This document shows positions 46,257 through 54,990 of a DNA stretch of 64,000 nucleotides, one piece after another. The notes under the pieces are model-generated. The model searched no databases. It was not told the origin of the DNA and was given only the letters and a program-made list of their open reading frames with translations. The position numbers were made by a program, and so were the translations under genes. The DNA is from Mesolinea sp040772305 (lineage in GTDB: Bacteria; Chloroflexota; Anaerolineae; Anaerolineales; Anaerolineaceae). The stretch's first letter is position 1. The number at the start of each line of letters is the position of its first letter. The stretch spans positions 310,001 to 374,000 of the forward strand of contig JAXGYK010000002.1 of the NCBI GenBank assembly GCA_040772305.1. Direction: 5' to 3'.

Positions 46257-46658
46257 ATGAAAAGCGCGCTTGACCGCATCAAAGCTTCCAGGCTGGCTGA
46301 TCGCCGCTTGCTATTAATCGTAGTGCTTATCATCCTCGTTTTCCTGATGATGGACTTCAACAACCGCATGACCACCATGCTCCGACTGGATAAACAGGAA
46401 AAGGCCTTGCAGACAAAGGTAGTGGAATTACAAAAAACCCGTACCGCATTAGAAGCCAAGATGGAGTATGCCCAAAGCGACAAAGCCCTGGAAGAATGGG
46501 CTCGCGAGAATGCTCACCAGGTGGCCCCGGGGGATGAACCTTTGGTGCTCATTCCAGGCCCAACCTACACCCCTGCGCCAATTAGTTCCGAGTCTCCAAC
46601 TGCAATTCCTCTTCAAACCTGGGAAATCTGGAAAGAACTCTTTTTTGGTTTTCAATAA
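46257..46658 (+). CDS. FtsB/DivIC-like septum formation initiator
   Basis: A 133-residue single-pass protein: short basic N-terminus (KSALDRIKASRLADRR), membrane helix LLLIVVLIILVFLMMD, then a coiled coil (LDKQEKALQTKVVELQKTRTALEAKMEYA) and a conserved DKALEEWARENAHQVAPGDEPLVLIPG segment, as in FtsB/DivIC. A Pro/Thr-rich tail follows. It scaffolds the divisome. The ATG at 46257 fits the family start; a longer frame from 46164 runs into IS sequence. The IS1182-type insertion ends 61 bases upstream. Confidence 0.75.
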   Translation: MKSALDRIKASRLADRRLLLIVVLIILVFLMMDFNNRMTTMLRLDKQEKALQTKVVELQKTRTALEAKMEYAQSDKALEEWARENAHQVAPGDEPLVLIPGPTYTPAPISSESPTAIPLQTWEIWKELFFGFQ

Positions 46659-46685
46659 ATGCAGGCTTGCCTTTCCTTCCTTTCT

Positions 46686-46707
46686 GTTTAAGCTTCCTTT
46701 TGTCAAG
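46686..46707. repeat. 22-bp direct repeat, left copy
   Basis: Identical in sequence and orientation to 63794-63815, 17.1 kb away. The pair brackets the catabolic island, tyrS, the second IS1182 copy and the PBP fragment. Confidence 0.6.
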
Positions 46708-46972
46708 CTTCCTTTTATATATGCTAAAGATATAGAACTATACTTATAATCTTTAATGGATTTTCAGACATAAGTTCTGTCAGGCGCATTTGTGAGGAGT
46801 AAACAGGCTAATGTGGCACAGTTATGTGATAATCATGCACGCAAAAATGCAAAGGTATTATTCGTGAATTACTTCTCTTATAGCATAGTAAAATCTGATA
46901 GATTTACATGAACTGAGTTTAATTGATTATAAAAGAGTTGGAAAAGTAACTTGTAAGTACTTGCTTTTTTTG

Positions 46973-47009
46973 TTGACATAGGTATTCTATAGGTATTCTA
47001 ATATTAGAA
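46973..47009 (+). promoter_or_regulatory. ROK gene promoter and palindromic operator
   Basis: TTGACA at 46973-46978 is followed by a tandem repeat of GGTATTCTA and by a perfect 14-base palindrome TTCTAATATTAGAA (46996-47009) in the -10/start region. This would suit autoregulation by the ROK protein. Confidence 0.5.
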
Positions 47010-47040
47010 ACCAAATACTTTTGGAAAGTGTTGGAGAGAG

Positions 47041-48165
47041 ATGGAAAAGCGAACGGCAAATTTTAAAATTAAACAAAAGAACCGAACAAGTATATTTCAA
47101 CTGCTTCGGAATCACGAAGGACTATCCAGGCAAGATGTAGTGACTATGGCAAATCTGTCCCTGCCCACGGTAACCCAGTATCTAACAGAGCTGATGGAGG
47201 AAGGCTTGGTGGTAGAATGCGGGTCCATCGGTAATACCGGTGGACGTCGGGCCAGAAGCTATGCTGTCAATCGCCGGGCACGCACAGCTATTGGCTTGGA
47301 TGTTACCAAAAACCATATTTCGGTGGCAGCAGTAGATATGAAGGGCGATGTGATCACCCACCAGCGAATCCGCTATCCCTTTGTTAGAACAGATGACTAT
47401 GCCCGGAAGTTGGCAGAGATGGTGGAATGGGTAATTGGGGAATCTCAGATTGATCCCGAAAGCATTCTGGGTGTAGGCATCGGCGTGCCGGGTTTGGTCT
47501 CTGAGGATCATGAGCGAGTAACCTACGGTAAGACACTAAATTTTACCGGTGCAGTAAAAGAGGAGTTCACAAAATACATTCCTTTTCCCACAGCTTTGTA
47601 CCACGACGTCCATGCCGCCTGCTTTGCGGAGGCATGGAATAACATGGATATCAAAAATGCTTTTTATATAATGATTAACAACAGCATTGGCGGCGCCATT
47701 TATATCAATAACCACCTGTACTCCGGAGATAACACACGGTCTGGTGAGATTGGGCACATTACACTCGTTCCTGCCGGACGTCAGTGCTATTGCGGTAAGT
47801 TAGGCTGTGTAGACCCCTACTGTTCTACCGGAAATCTGGCATCCTTGACGGACGGTAATTTAGGCGCTTTTTTTGCACTGTTAAAGGAAGGTGATCCCAA
47901 AGCAAAGGCTGTCTGGACGGAGTATACGGGATACCTATCTACAGCGATAAATATGACTCGGATGTTCTTTGACTGCGATGTAATTTTGGGAGGTTATATA
48001 GGCGAATATATCGACGCCTATATTGACGATCTGCGGCAACAAATTGCTGAGAAGAACACCTTTGACGACAATTCGGATTATCTTCTACCTTGTAAATGCA
48101 AGAAGGCAGCAGTTGCGACTGGAGCTGCGCTGGACTACGTGTCCAGCTTTCTGGAGACAGTCTAA
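47041..48165 (+). CDS. ROK-family transcriptional regulator (NagC/XylR-like)
   Basis: A 374-residue protein: N-terminal winged helix-turn-helix (about 14-70, LSRQDVVTMANLSLPTVTQYLTELMEEGLV) followed by a ROK sugar-kinase-like domain with IGLDVTKNHISVAAVD and GVGIGVPG. The ROK zinc motif is present as GHITLVPAGRQCYCGKLGCVDPYCS. Such repressors sense a sugar or sugar phosphate. It leads the island and is separated from the permease by an IS481-type insertion. A GGAGAG site precedes ATG. Confidence 0.9.
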   Translation: MEKRTANFKIKQKNRTSIFQLLRNHEGLSRQDVVTMANLSLPTVTQYLTELMEEGLVVECGSIGNTGGRRARSYAVNRRARTAIGLDVTKNHISVAAVDMKGDVITHQRIRYPFVRTDDYARKLAEMVEWVIGESQIDPESILGVGIGVPGLVSEDHERVTYGKTLNFTGAVKEEFTKYIPFPTALYHDVHAACFAEAWNNMDIKNAFYIMINNSIGGAIYINNHLYSGDNTRSGEIGHITLVPAGRQCYCGKLGCVDPYCSTGNLASLTDGNLGAFFALLKEGDPKAKAVWTEYTGYLSTAINMTRMFFDCDVILGGYIGEYIDAYIDDLRQQIAEKNTFDDNSDYLLPCKCKKAAVATGAALDYVSSFLETV

Positions 48166-48247
48166 CAAGACACCTACGTAAGACATGTTCCTCCGCAGGC
48201 GTTTTTGCTTCCAGAACAGCCTGTAAGATGTGCCTAAATCATAATTT

Positions 48248-48271
48248 ACGTTAATTGGTAAAAATTTGCTA
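48248..48271. repeat. 24-bp direct repeat left of the IS481-type element
   Basis: Bases 48248-48271 (ACGTTAATTGGT...) recur exactly at 49340-49363, directly flanking the element on both sides. It looks like a very long target duplication. Confidence 0.75.
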
Positions 48272-49339
48272 TTGTTGGTTTGTCAAACATATTGGACAGT
48301 GAGTTTCAAATAATCTAAAGGGCACAGGAACTTAAGCGGTCGCATCGGGATCTTGTTCGTACGCTGATTGTGTCTTCTCAATTGTGTTTGGAAATCTTCA
48401 AAGGAAAAGAACTTGGCACGGTCATAAAAACGTTTTTGATCTTCCCTGTGGCTCCTTTCCACCTTGCCGTTGTGCCGCGGCGTATAAGGCTTGATCCGCT
48501 TGTATTTGATGGCATGCTCGCTAAGGTATCTCTGGAAGAGGTTAGGTCTGTCGTTGTCTTCCCTCTTGCTGTAGTGGCTGGTGAACTCCGGGCCATTGTC
48601 CGTCTGGACACAGTCAATACGAATACCGTGGGAGGAAAACCAACGGACGGCCTTGCTGATGAAATCAGCTGAGGAGAAGGTGTCCGCCTGCTGATAAGCA
48701 GCCAGGTATCTCAGGCGGCTGTATTCATCAATGGCTGTGTACTGATAATACTTTCCCCATGTTTTATCCTGGATACACTCTCTGGGAACATGTTTGACGT
48801 CAATTTGTACCCGCTGGCCGGGATACAGCATCGCCTCATAAGGTTTGGGAGGAGGCCCTTTCTGCCTGGGTTTCCTGGACCGCTCTAACCCTTCCCTTTG
48901 TTCCACGCGATATAAACTGACGTAATGACGGGTGTAGCCTTGCTTTCTCAGTTTGAACCAGAACTCCAACAATCCCAGCTCCGCATTCCGCCTGCGGCAG
49001 CGAATGATCAGGGCAATCTCATCCTGGGTATGTTGATTGGGATGGTGATGAGGTCTGCGCGATTTGGCCGCTAAAGAGCCTATTGCTCCATCAAACCGCT
49101 TGAGCCAATAGTAGATATAACTTCGCGCCCGGTTGTATCTTCTGCTTGCTTTGCTCACCCCATATTTGAGAGCGTAGTTCACCAAAGAGTACCGGTATTT
49201 CATCTCTTGTGTTATCTTATCCATTGCAGGTTGTGGTTCCTCCATATTGTTTTTTGTTCAGCGCAATAACAATATCAGTGATACCACTTCCTGCATTATT
49301 CTTTTACTTCACTGTCCAATATGTACTGTAATCCTACAA
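48272..49339 (-). mobile_element. IS481-type insertion sequence
   Basis: A 1068-bp element whose ends are inverted repeats: left TTGTTGGTTTGTCAAACA, right reverse complement TTGTAGGATTACAGTACA, both continuing into TATTGGACAGTGA. It carries one intact transposase on the minus strand. It separates the ROK regulator from its presumed target operon. A related element begins at about 63840. Confidence 0.85.
48283..49245 (-). CDS. IS481-family transposase
   Basis: A 320-residue integrase-core transposase. The N-terminal part is helix-turn-helix (YALKYGVSKASRRYNRARSYIYYWLKRFDG). Catalytic residues lie in RVQIDVKHVPRE (Asp), CVQTDNGPEF (Asp) and NGKVERSHREDQ (Glu), the rve-type D,D35E pattern. No interruption. 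Confidence 0.93.
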   Translation of the reverse strand: MEEPQPAMDKITQEMKYRYSLVNYALKYGVSKASRRYNRARSYIYYWLKRFDGAIGSLAAKSRRPHHHPNQHTQDEIALIIRCRRRNAELGLLEFWFKLRKQGYTRHYVSLYRVEQREGLERSRKPRQKGPPPKPYEAMLYPGQRVQIDVKHVPRECIQDKTWGKYYQYTAIDEYSRLRYLAAYQQADTFSSADFISKAVRWFSSHGIRIDCVQTDNGPEFTSHYSKREDNDRPNLFQRYLSEHAIKYKRIKPYTPRHNGKVERSHREDQKRFYDRAKFFSFEDFQTQLRRHNQRTNKIPMRPLKFLCPLDYLKLTVQYV

Positions 49340-49363
49340 ACGTTAATTGGTAAAAATTTGCTA
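49340..49363. repeat. 24-bp direct repeat right of the IS481-type element
   Basis: Exact copy of 48248-48271, immediately after the right end. Confidence 0.75.
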
Positions 49364-49388
49364 TGCTATTGAAAGGATAGATTTTTGT

Positions 49389-49435
49389 AATTATAATGGG
49401 TTTTATAAAGCCGTTTTATAAAATCCATTATAATT
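49389..49435. promoter_or_regulatory. 47-base near-perfect palindrome upstream of the transporter
   Basis: The 22-base arms (49389-49410 and 49414-49435) match at 20 of 22 positions around CCG. Each arm holds AATTATAATGG followed by TTTTATAAA. It ends about ten bases before the AAGGAGAGG site of the transporter gene. It could be a double operator overlapping the promoter or a leader hairpin; no U-run follows. Confidence 0.6.
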
Positions 49436-49456
49436 TAAAACGAAGGAGAGGTAATT

Positions 49457-50773
49457 ATGGTACAAGGCATCCTCATTGTTGTTTTCATGCTGGCCGTCAT
49501 GGCTCTCATGGTAACAAGAAAGATCCCCACTGTTGTCGCATTGATCATCCTGTCCGTAGGTATCTGTCTGATTGGCGGAGTTCCCGCGATTGGCGTTGAT
49601 GAAACCGGTACAAAAATCGGTTTCCTAGATACAGTCATTGTTTCCGGCGCAACCAAACTGTCCACCAATATCATGATCGCTGTTTTCGCAGGCTGGCTGG
49701 GCAGCGTTATGGATGTAACCAACATCACCAAGACCATGATTAAAAAGGGCGCTGAGCTTGGAGGAGATAAGACCCTCGTCGTTACTCTAATTCTGTTTGC
49801 TATTTGCTCCCTATTATTCAGTGTTATCGTAGGTTTGGGTGGTGCCATCATGATAGGCACCATCATGATCCCTATCCTGCTGGCTGTAGGCGTTGACAAG
49901 CTGACCGCTGGCGCTGTGCTTCTATTCTCCTATGGCGTTGGTAATACCTTCTCTCTGTCCACTACCAATAACTACGCTTCAATCACTACTGCTTCCTTTG
50001 AGATGGTCTATCAGTACTCCCTGATTCTCGCAGCCTTAGGTGCCATAGCCGGCGTTGCATTCATTGTGTTCCGTTACAAGACTGCAGGTAAGAAATTCGC
50101 CTTCTCTGCTCCTGCTTCTGAGGAAGAGGTAGATGATTCTATCTATCAGATTAAAGGCATCACCGGTGCTATGGCAATGCTGAGCCCTGTTCTGCCCATT
50201 CTGTTGGTAGTTCTTGGCAAGATTGACACCATTCCCGCACTGCTAATCGCTGTTATCTGGGCGACCTTGTTCACCTGCAGCAAGGCAGGCTATAAGCGCA
50301 CTATGAACATGCTTGTCAAGACCTTTGCTGACGGTTTCAGCAAGACTGCTTCCGCTGCCATCCTGATGATCACCATCGGCATGCTGCTGAACGCTGTCAA
50401 CCAGCCCTCCGTTTCCTCTGCCCTAAAGCCCTTTATGCAGGTCATTAGTCCCAACGGCCGTCTGGGCTTAATTCTCTTCTTTGTACTGTTAGCTCCTCTG
50501 GCCATGTACCGTGGTCCTCTGAACCTGTGGGGCATGGGTGCAGGTTTGGCAGCTCTAATGGTTGGTCTGGGCCTGCTGCCTGCTCCCGCGATCATGGTAG
50601 GTTTTGTTGGAGTAGCTCTTTTACAAGTTATCTGCTGCCCCACTAACACTCACAATGTCTGGTCGTCCGGTTACGTCAGCGAGGATGTTACCAACATGAT
50701 GAAGAAGATGATCGTCTTTGTATGGCCTGTTGTTGCCATTGGTGTGATCATCGGTACCTTTATATACTACTAA
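49457..50773 (+). CDS. Ion-transporter-superfamily permease (GntP/CitMHS/DctM-like)
   Basis: A 438-residue membrane protein with about twelve helices, two hairpin-like re-entrant regions and repeated halves as in the IT superfamily. Recognisable segments are IVGLGGAIMIGTIMIPILLAVG and SYGVGNTFSLSTTNNYASI in the first half and GGFSK-like DGFSKTASAAILMITIGMLL plus CCPTNTHNVWSSGYVSEDV in the second. These carriers move organic anions (gluconate, citrate, dicarboxylates) with H+ or Na+. First structural gene of the island; substrate unknown. A strong hairpin follows. Confidence 0.75.
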   Translation: MVQGILIVVFMLAVMALMVTRKIPTVVALIILSVGICLIGGVPAIGVDETGTKIGFLDTVIVSGATKLSTNIMIAVFAGWLGSVMDVTNITKTMIKKGAELGGDKTLVVTLILFAICSLLFSVIVGLGGAIMIGTIMIPILLAVGVDKLTAGAVLLFSYGVGNTFSLSTTNNYASITTASFEMVYQYSLILAALGAIAGVAFIVFRYKTAGKKFAFSAPASEEEVDDSIYQIKGITGAMAMLSPVLPILLVVLGKIDTIPALLIAVIWATLFTCSKAGYKRTMNMLVKTFADGFSKTASAAILMITIGMLLNAVNQPSVSSALKPFMQVISPNGRLGLILFFVLLAPLAMYRGPLNLWGMGAGLAALMVGLGLLPAPAIMVGFVGVALLQVICCPTNTHNVWSSGYVSEDVTNMMKKMIVFVWPVVAIGVIIGTFIYY

Positions 50774-50792
50774 TTATGATACTGAGCTGCAC

Positions 50793-50820
50793 ACAGCCTG
50801 AGGGAAAACCCTCAGGCTGT
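50793..50820 (+). terminator. Intercistronic hairpin after the transporter gene
   Basis: ACAGCCTGAGGG and CCCTCAGGCTGT form a perfect 12-base stem around AAAA. No U-run follows, so partial termination or RNA stabilisation is more likely than full termination. The HyuA-like gene begins 33 bases later. Confidence 0.6.
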
Positions 50821-50853
50821 ACCAGTAAATAACAGGCAGAAAGAATTCATTCG

Positions 50854-53001
50854 ATGAAGTACAGAATTGGCATTGATGTTGGTGGCACGTTTACGGATGC
50901 GGTCCTGATCAATAATGATACATATGAGCTTGTGGATACTGTAAAGGTACCTACGACCCACTCCGCGAAAAACGGAGTGGCTGCCGGGATCATCCAAGTG
51001 CTGAACATGATCATGGAGAAGAACCATGTCTGCCCAAATGACGTCAGATTTATTGCCCATGGTACTACCCAAGCTACCAATGCCCTCTTGGAAGGTGATG
51101 TAGTACAAGTAGGTATCGTGACTGTTGGCAGAGGCATTGAGGGCATGAAATCCAAAAGTGATACCATCATGGGAGATATTCCCCTGACTGCCAGCAAGTC
51201 TCTGCACAGTTACAATGCTTATGTTTCTTCCGATACACCGGATTTTACGAGTGCCGTAGTTGAGGCTATTTCCAGTCTTCTTCAGGATGGTTGTGAAGCC
51301 ATTGTGGCTGCTGAAGCATTTAGTGTTGACAATGATGAAAATGAAAGGGCTATCACCACCAAGTGTACCGAGCTCGGAGTGTCCAGCACGGCTACCAGTG
51401 AGATTTCCAAACTATATGGTCTGAAAGTCCGCACTAGAACTGCAGTGATTAATGCCAGCATCATGCCCAAGATGTTGGACGCTGCAAACATGACTGAAAG
51501 CAGTATTAAAAAGGTAGGCATCAAGACTCCTCTGATGGTCATGCGCTGTGATGGTGGTGTTATGACTGTTGATGAGGTCCGTAAGCGCCCCATCCTTACT
51601 ATTCTCTCTGGTCCCGCTGCAGGCGTTGCCGGAGCTTTGATGTATGAAAAGCTCACTGACAGTATTTTCTTGGAAGTGGGCGGCACCAGCACCGATATTT
51701 CCTGCGTGAAAGACGGCAAGGTTATGGTCAAATACGCCGAAATTGGCGGGCATAAGACCTACCTGACGTCTCTGGATGTTCGTACCGTTGGCATCGGTGG
51801 TGGCAGTATGCTGCAAATCCGGAGTGGTAAGCTGGCAGAGGTAGGCCCTCGTAGCGTACATATCGCAGGTCTTAAGTACGAAGTATTCGCCCAAACTGAA
51901 GAAATCGTTGATCCAGTTCTAAAGCTGATCCGTCCCTCCGACGGTGATCCTGACTATGCATATATTAAATGCGCCAACGGAAAGACTTTTGCTCTGTCCC
52001 TTTCCGGTGCAGCCAACATCGCAGGCTATGTTCCCGAAGGGGATTACGCCCAAGGTAATGTGGAAGCCGCAAAGAAAGCATGGAAACCTTTGGCAGACCA
52101 GATGGGCATGAACGTAGAAGAGACTGCCAAACTGGCGCTGAAGCTGTCTGCAGAGAAAAATAGTAAAGTGGTCAATGCATTGATGGAGGACTACAATATG
52201 GATCCGAGAACCACCGTGCTAGTTGGCGGTGGTGGTGGCACATCCTCTGTGGTTCCCCATCTGGCGGAGAGTATGGGACTACAGGGCAGAAATGCTAAAA
52301 ATGCTCCCGTGATCTCTACCATTGGCGTAGCCTTGGCTATGATTCGGGACATGGTTGAAAGAACCATTCCAAATCCCACGGATAAAGACATACTGTCCAT
52401 CCGTCGGGAGGCAGAGGAAAGAGCTATCGCATCTGGCGCCAATCCGGAAAGTGTAGAAGTATCCGTGGAGGTAGACACCTCACAGAATATGGTTCGCGCC
52501 ATTGCCATCGGTACTACAGAGCTACGATCCCGTGACCTGACCAAGCGAAAACTGGAAACCAATGAGATCAAGAAGATCGTTGCGGAAAACTTCAATGTAG
52601 ACTTGAGTAGAGTAACCATTGCCGCAGAAAACGGTGTCATGTATGCCATGCAATACAAGGTGGAAAACAAGAAATTCTTTGGCCTTATGAAGACCATTAC
52701 CACCCCTACCCGTATTGTGGATGAGGAGGGCATAATCCGCCTGCAGAAATCTAACGGCCACGCCAGGAGCTGCAAGGGAAGTAACTGGGAGAACACCCTG
52801 CGAAACCTAGTGGAAACCTATACTGATTACAGCGAGGGAGAAAAGAATCTTCCCAATATCTATGTTATCTTTGGCAAACGGATCGTAGACCTCTCGGGTC
52901 TAGCAGATGATGCCCATGTGATGTCCTTGGCTAAGGTAGAGCTGGCCAAGGTAGTTCCAGAGGATACTTTGATCCTGCTGGTATCCGATCGTCTAGACTA
53001 A
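50854..53001 (+). CDS. Hydantoinase/oxoprolinase A-type protein (HyuA-like)
   Basis: A 715-residue protein of the HyuA/oxoprolinase-A family, which couples ATP use to ring opening or carboxylation. It starts with the actin-like phosphate-binding motif RIGIDVGGTFTDAV, has the HGTTQATNALLEG segment, LSGPAAGVAGALM, LEVGGTSTDISCV, and GGGGGTSSVV. The C-terminal ~180 residues (about 535-715) are not part of the usual core and include VESVEVSVEVD-like strands. The HyuB partner is absent. RBS AACAGGCAGAAAG is weak. Substrate unknown; carboxylase activity, as in acetone or acetophenone carboxylase subunits, is an alternative. Confidence 0.8.
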   Translation: MKYRIGIDVGGTFTDAVLINNDTYELVDTVKVPTTHSAKNGVAAGIIQVLNMIMEKNHVCPNDVRFIAHGTTQATNALLEGDVVQVGIVTVGRGIEGMKSKSDTIMGDIPLTASKSLHSYNAYVSSDTPDFTSAVVEAISSLLQDGCEAIVAAEAFSVDNDENERAITTKCTELGVSSTATSEISKLYGLKVRTRTAVINASIMPKMLDAANMTESSIKKVGIKTPLMVMRCDGGVMTVDEVRKRPILTILSGPAAGVAGALMYEKLTDSIFLEVGGTSTDISCVKDGKVMVKYAEIGGHKTYLTSLDVRTVGIGGGSMLQIRSGKLAEVGPRSVHIAGLKYEVFAQTEEIVDPVLKLIRPSDGDPDYAYIKCANGKTFALSLSGAANIAGYVPEGDYAQGNVEAAKKAWKPLADQMGMNVEETAKLALKLSAEKNSKVVNALMEDYNMDPRTTVLVGGGGGTSSVVPHLAESMGLQGRNAKNAPVISTIGVALAMIRDMVERTIPNPTDKDILSIRREAEERAIASGANPESVEVSVEVDTSQNMVRAIAIGTTELRSRDLTKRKLETNEIKKIVAENFNVDLSRVTIAAENGVMYAMQYKVENKKFFGLMKTITTPTRIVDEEGIIRLQKSNGHARSCKGSNWENTLRNLVETYTDYSEGEKNLPNIYVIFGKRIVDLSGLADDAHVMSLAKVELAKVVPEDTLILLVSDRLD

Positions 53002-53017
53002 GCTTTTACAAAAGGGA

Positions 53018-53611
53018 GTGAATACTATCTCAGACCTGCGTTTTCCTTTCCCGGAACGGGAAGCCAGTATGCGTATTCTCCAGGCAGATCCCTGCTTTGG
53101 AAAGATCCCAGCTGATCAGGTGGAAGCGGTCTTCGAAAAAGCTTGGATGACTGGCGAAGTGGAAGCTGCACGGTTTCTTAGCAGCTTTCCGGAGGAGACC
53201 AGCTTTTCTATGTTGCAGGTGCTGGAAAAGAAAAAGTTCTGTATAGAAACCCAAGATATGGACTATGTGATGGGGAATATACGTTATTTCTGCGAGTATA
53301 TTTCCGAGCAGAATATTGTGGTCATCTACCGCAAGTCCGTAGAGCTTTGGGCAAGAAAAAACAATCTGTCTTATGAGGCGGCACAGGATCTGATTCTGGC
53401 ACACGAGTACTTCCATTACCTGGAATGGCATGAAATCGGTAGAACATCAAAGCAATTCTTGGTGCCTATGCTGAAAATCGGACCGATATCACTAGGAAAG
53501 ACTGGGATCACAGCACTCAGTGAGATTGGCGCCAATGCCTTTGCGAATTTCTGCTATGCAGCTCTGATGCGGGAGACACTAGCTTTTCCGTTATCTGAAC
53601 AGGAGGAATAA
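53018..53611 (+). CDS. Small HExxH-motif protein, uncharacterised
   Basis: A 197-residue protein. It contains H129-E130-Y-F-H133 inside LILAHEYFHYLEWHEIG and a conserved-looking E169 in ALSEIGANAFANF, a spacing compatible with a gluzincin or ImmA/IrrE-like zinc peptidase. The remainder is mainly helical. The GTG at 53018 overlaps an AAAGGGAG Shine-Dalgarno by one base, so the real start may be the ATC at 53027, eight bases downstream of it. It lies between the HyuA-like gene and two FAD oxidoreductases. Role unknown, perhaps maturation of a partner. Confidence 0.55.
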   Translation: MNTISDLRFPFPEREASMRILQADPCFGKIPADQVEAVFEKAWMTGEVEAARFLSSFPEETSFSMLQVLEKKKFCIETQDMDYVMGNIRYFCEYISEQNIVVIYRKSVELWARKNNLSYEAAQDLILAHEYFHYLEWHEIGRTSKQFLVPMLKIGPISLGKTGITALSEIGANAFANFCYAALMRETLAFPLSEQEE

Positions 53612-53613
53612 TA

Positions 53614-54990
53614 ATGCAATACACATACAATATAACTACCATTATCGATACCGATGTTCTGATCATTGGAGGTGGTCCAGCAGGCTTCGGCGCAGCGGTG
53701 GCAGCAGCCAGAAACAGTGCCAGGACTATGTTAGTGGAGAGATTCGGCACTTTGGGCGGTATGGCTACCACCGGTCTTGTTGGACCTATCATGTGCAGCT
53801 TCGATAATGATGCTCAGGAGCAACTAAGCAAGGGTGTGTTTGATGAATTGTGCCGGCGGGCAGAGGCCAAAGGTGGCGCAATACATCCCTCCAAGGTAGC
53901 TCCCTTTACAACACATACGTCTTACTATCGCAGAGGACACAACAACGTTACTCCCTTCCTCTCCCATATCTGGGCAAGAGTAATGGACGAAATGACCACG
54001 GAGTCCGACGTAGAGCTACTGTTCTACACTCAGTTTCTGGACTGCGTCATGGACAACAGCCGGATCAATACTGTAATTCTAGTGAACAAGAACGGTCTGA
54101 TTGGTGTCCGTCCCAAGATTTGTATCGATTGCAGTGGCGACGCAGATGTAGCCGTGAAGGCCGGTGTAGAAACCTGGTATGGCGACAAGGAAAATAACAA
54201 TGCAGCTCAACCTACCTCTTTGTTCTTTGAGGTAGACAAGATCGATAGGGAGGCATATATTGCCGCCTTGGAACCCCATTTTGACGAACTGGATAACAAC
54301 TTCCGCAACTGCTTCTGTTGGCTGGTAGATAAGGCTAAGGAGACAGGCGAGTGGACTATAGCCCGTAATGAACTGGGCGCCTACGAGACCTGTGTTCCCG
54401 GCCGCTTTAAGATCAACACCACCAGAATGAACAATGTAGATGGCACAGATGCATTTGCTGTGTCTAAGGCAATGGTTGAAGGCCGACGTCAGGTAGAAGA
54501 AGTTCTGAATTTTATCCACAAATATATCCCGGGTGGCGAAAATGCGGAGATTGTGGCCGTGGCTGACGCACTCGGTGTCCGTGAGACCCGGCATATTGTT
54601 GGCCGTTATGAGCTGAGTGCCTATGATATTCTGCACAGAGCAGAATTTGAAGATTCCATCATGAGCTATGGGTATTCCATCGACGTTCATGCTCCCGGTG
54701 ACGGGGGCGGTATGTTCCAGACAGTGGACAAGTATTATAATATTCCTTATCGCTCCCTGGTTCCTCTGGGCTGTGAAAACCTGCTTGTAGCAGGACGCGC
54801 TATCTGTGGCTCTTCTGTGGCAGCAGCCAGTTTCCGATGCATGTCCTCCTGTATGACTATGGGTCAAGCGGCAGGCACTGCTGCAGCTTTGAACAAGGAT
54901 ACTACCGGAGCCATAGGCGATATCGATATTAAGCAGTTGCAGAAGACCTTGCTTGACCAAGGAGCTGTAATCAAAGGAATTCAGGCATGA
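53614..54990 (+). CDS. FAD-dependent oxidoreductase, first of a tandem pair
   Basis: A 458-residue flavoprotein. The dinucleotide fold begins IDTDVLIIGGGPAGFGAAVAAARN (GxGxxG), the family motif TLGGMATTGLVGPIM follows, CIDCSGDADVAVKAGV marks the middle and NLLVAGRAICGSSVAAASFR the FAD C-terminal segment. It matches the FAD_oxidored group whose reactions are mostly unknown. AGGAGGAATAATA precedes ATG. It overlaps its paralogue by four bases; the pair share the same layout and many residues, so they arose by duplication. Confidence 0.85.
   Translation: MQYTYNITTIIDTDVLIIGGGPAGFGAAVAAARNSARTMLVERFGTLGGMATTGLVGPIMCSFDNDAQEQLSKGVFDELCRRAEAKGGAIHPSKVAPFTTHTSYYRRGHNNVTPFLSHIWARVMDEMTTESDVELLFYTQFLDCVMDNSRINTVILVNKNGLIGVRPKICIDCSGDADVAVKAGVETWYGDKENNNAAQPTSLFFEVDKIDREAYIAALEPHFDELDNNFRNCFCWLVDKAKETGEWTIARNELGAYETCVPGRFKINTTRMNNVDGTDAFAVSKAMVEGRRQVEEVLNFIHKYIPGGENAEIVAVADALGVRETRHIVGRYELSAYDILHRAEFEDSIMSYGYSIDVHAPGDGGGMFQTVDKYYNIPYRSLVPLGCENLLVAGRAICGSSVAAASFRCMSSCMTMGQAAGTAAALNKDTTGAIGDIDIKQLQKTLLDQGAVIKGIQA

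Larger units (their letters stand above)
46659..47040. other. Intergenic boundary before the catabolic island
   Basis: No gene. It contains a 22-base string at 46686-46707 (GTTTAAGCTTCC...) that recurs exactly at 63794-63815, with a partial tandem copy following it (46706-46720). Downstream is AT-rich sequence and the ROK gene promoter. Confidence 0.6.
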
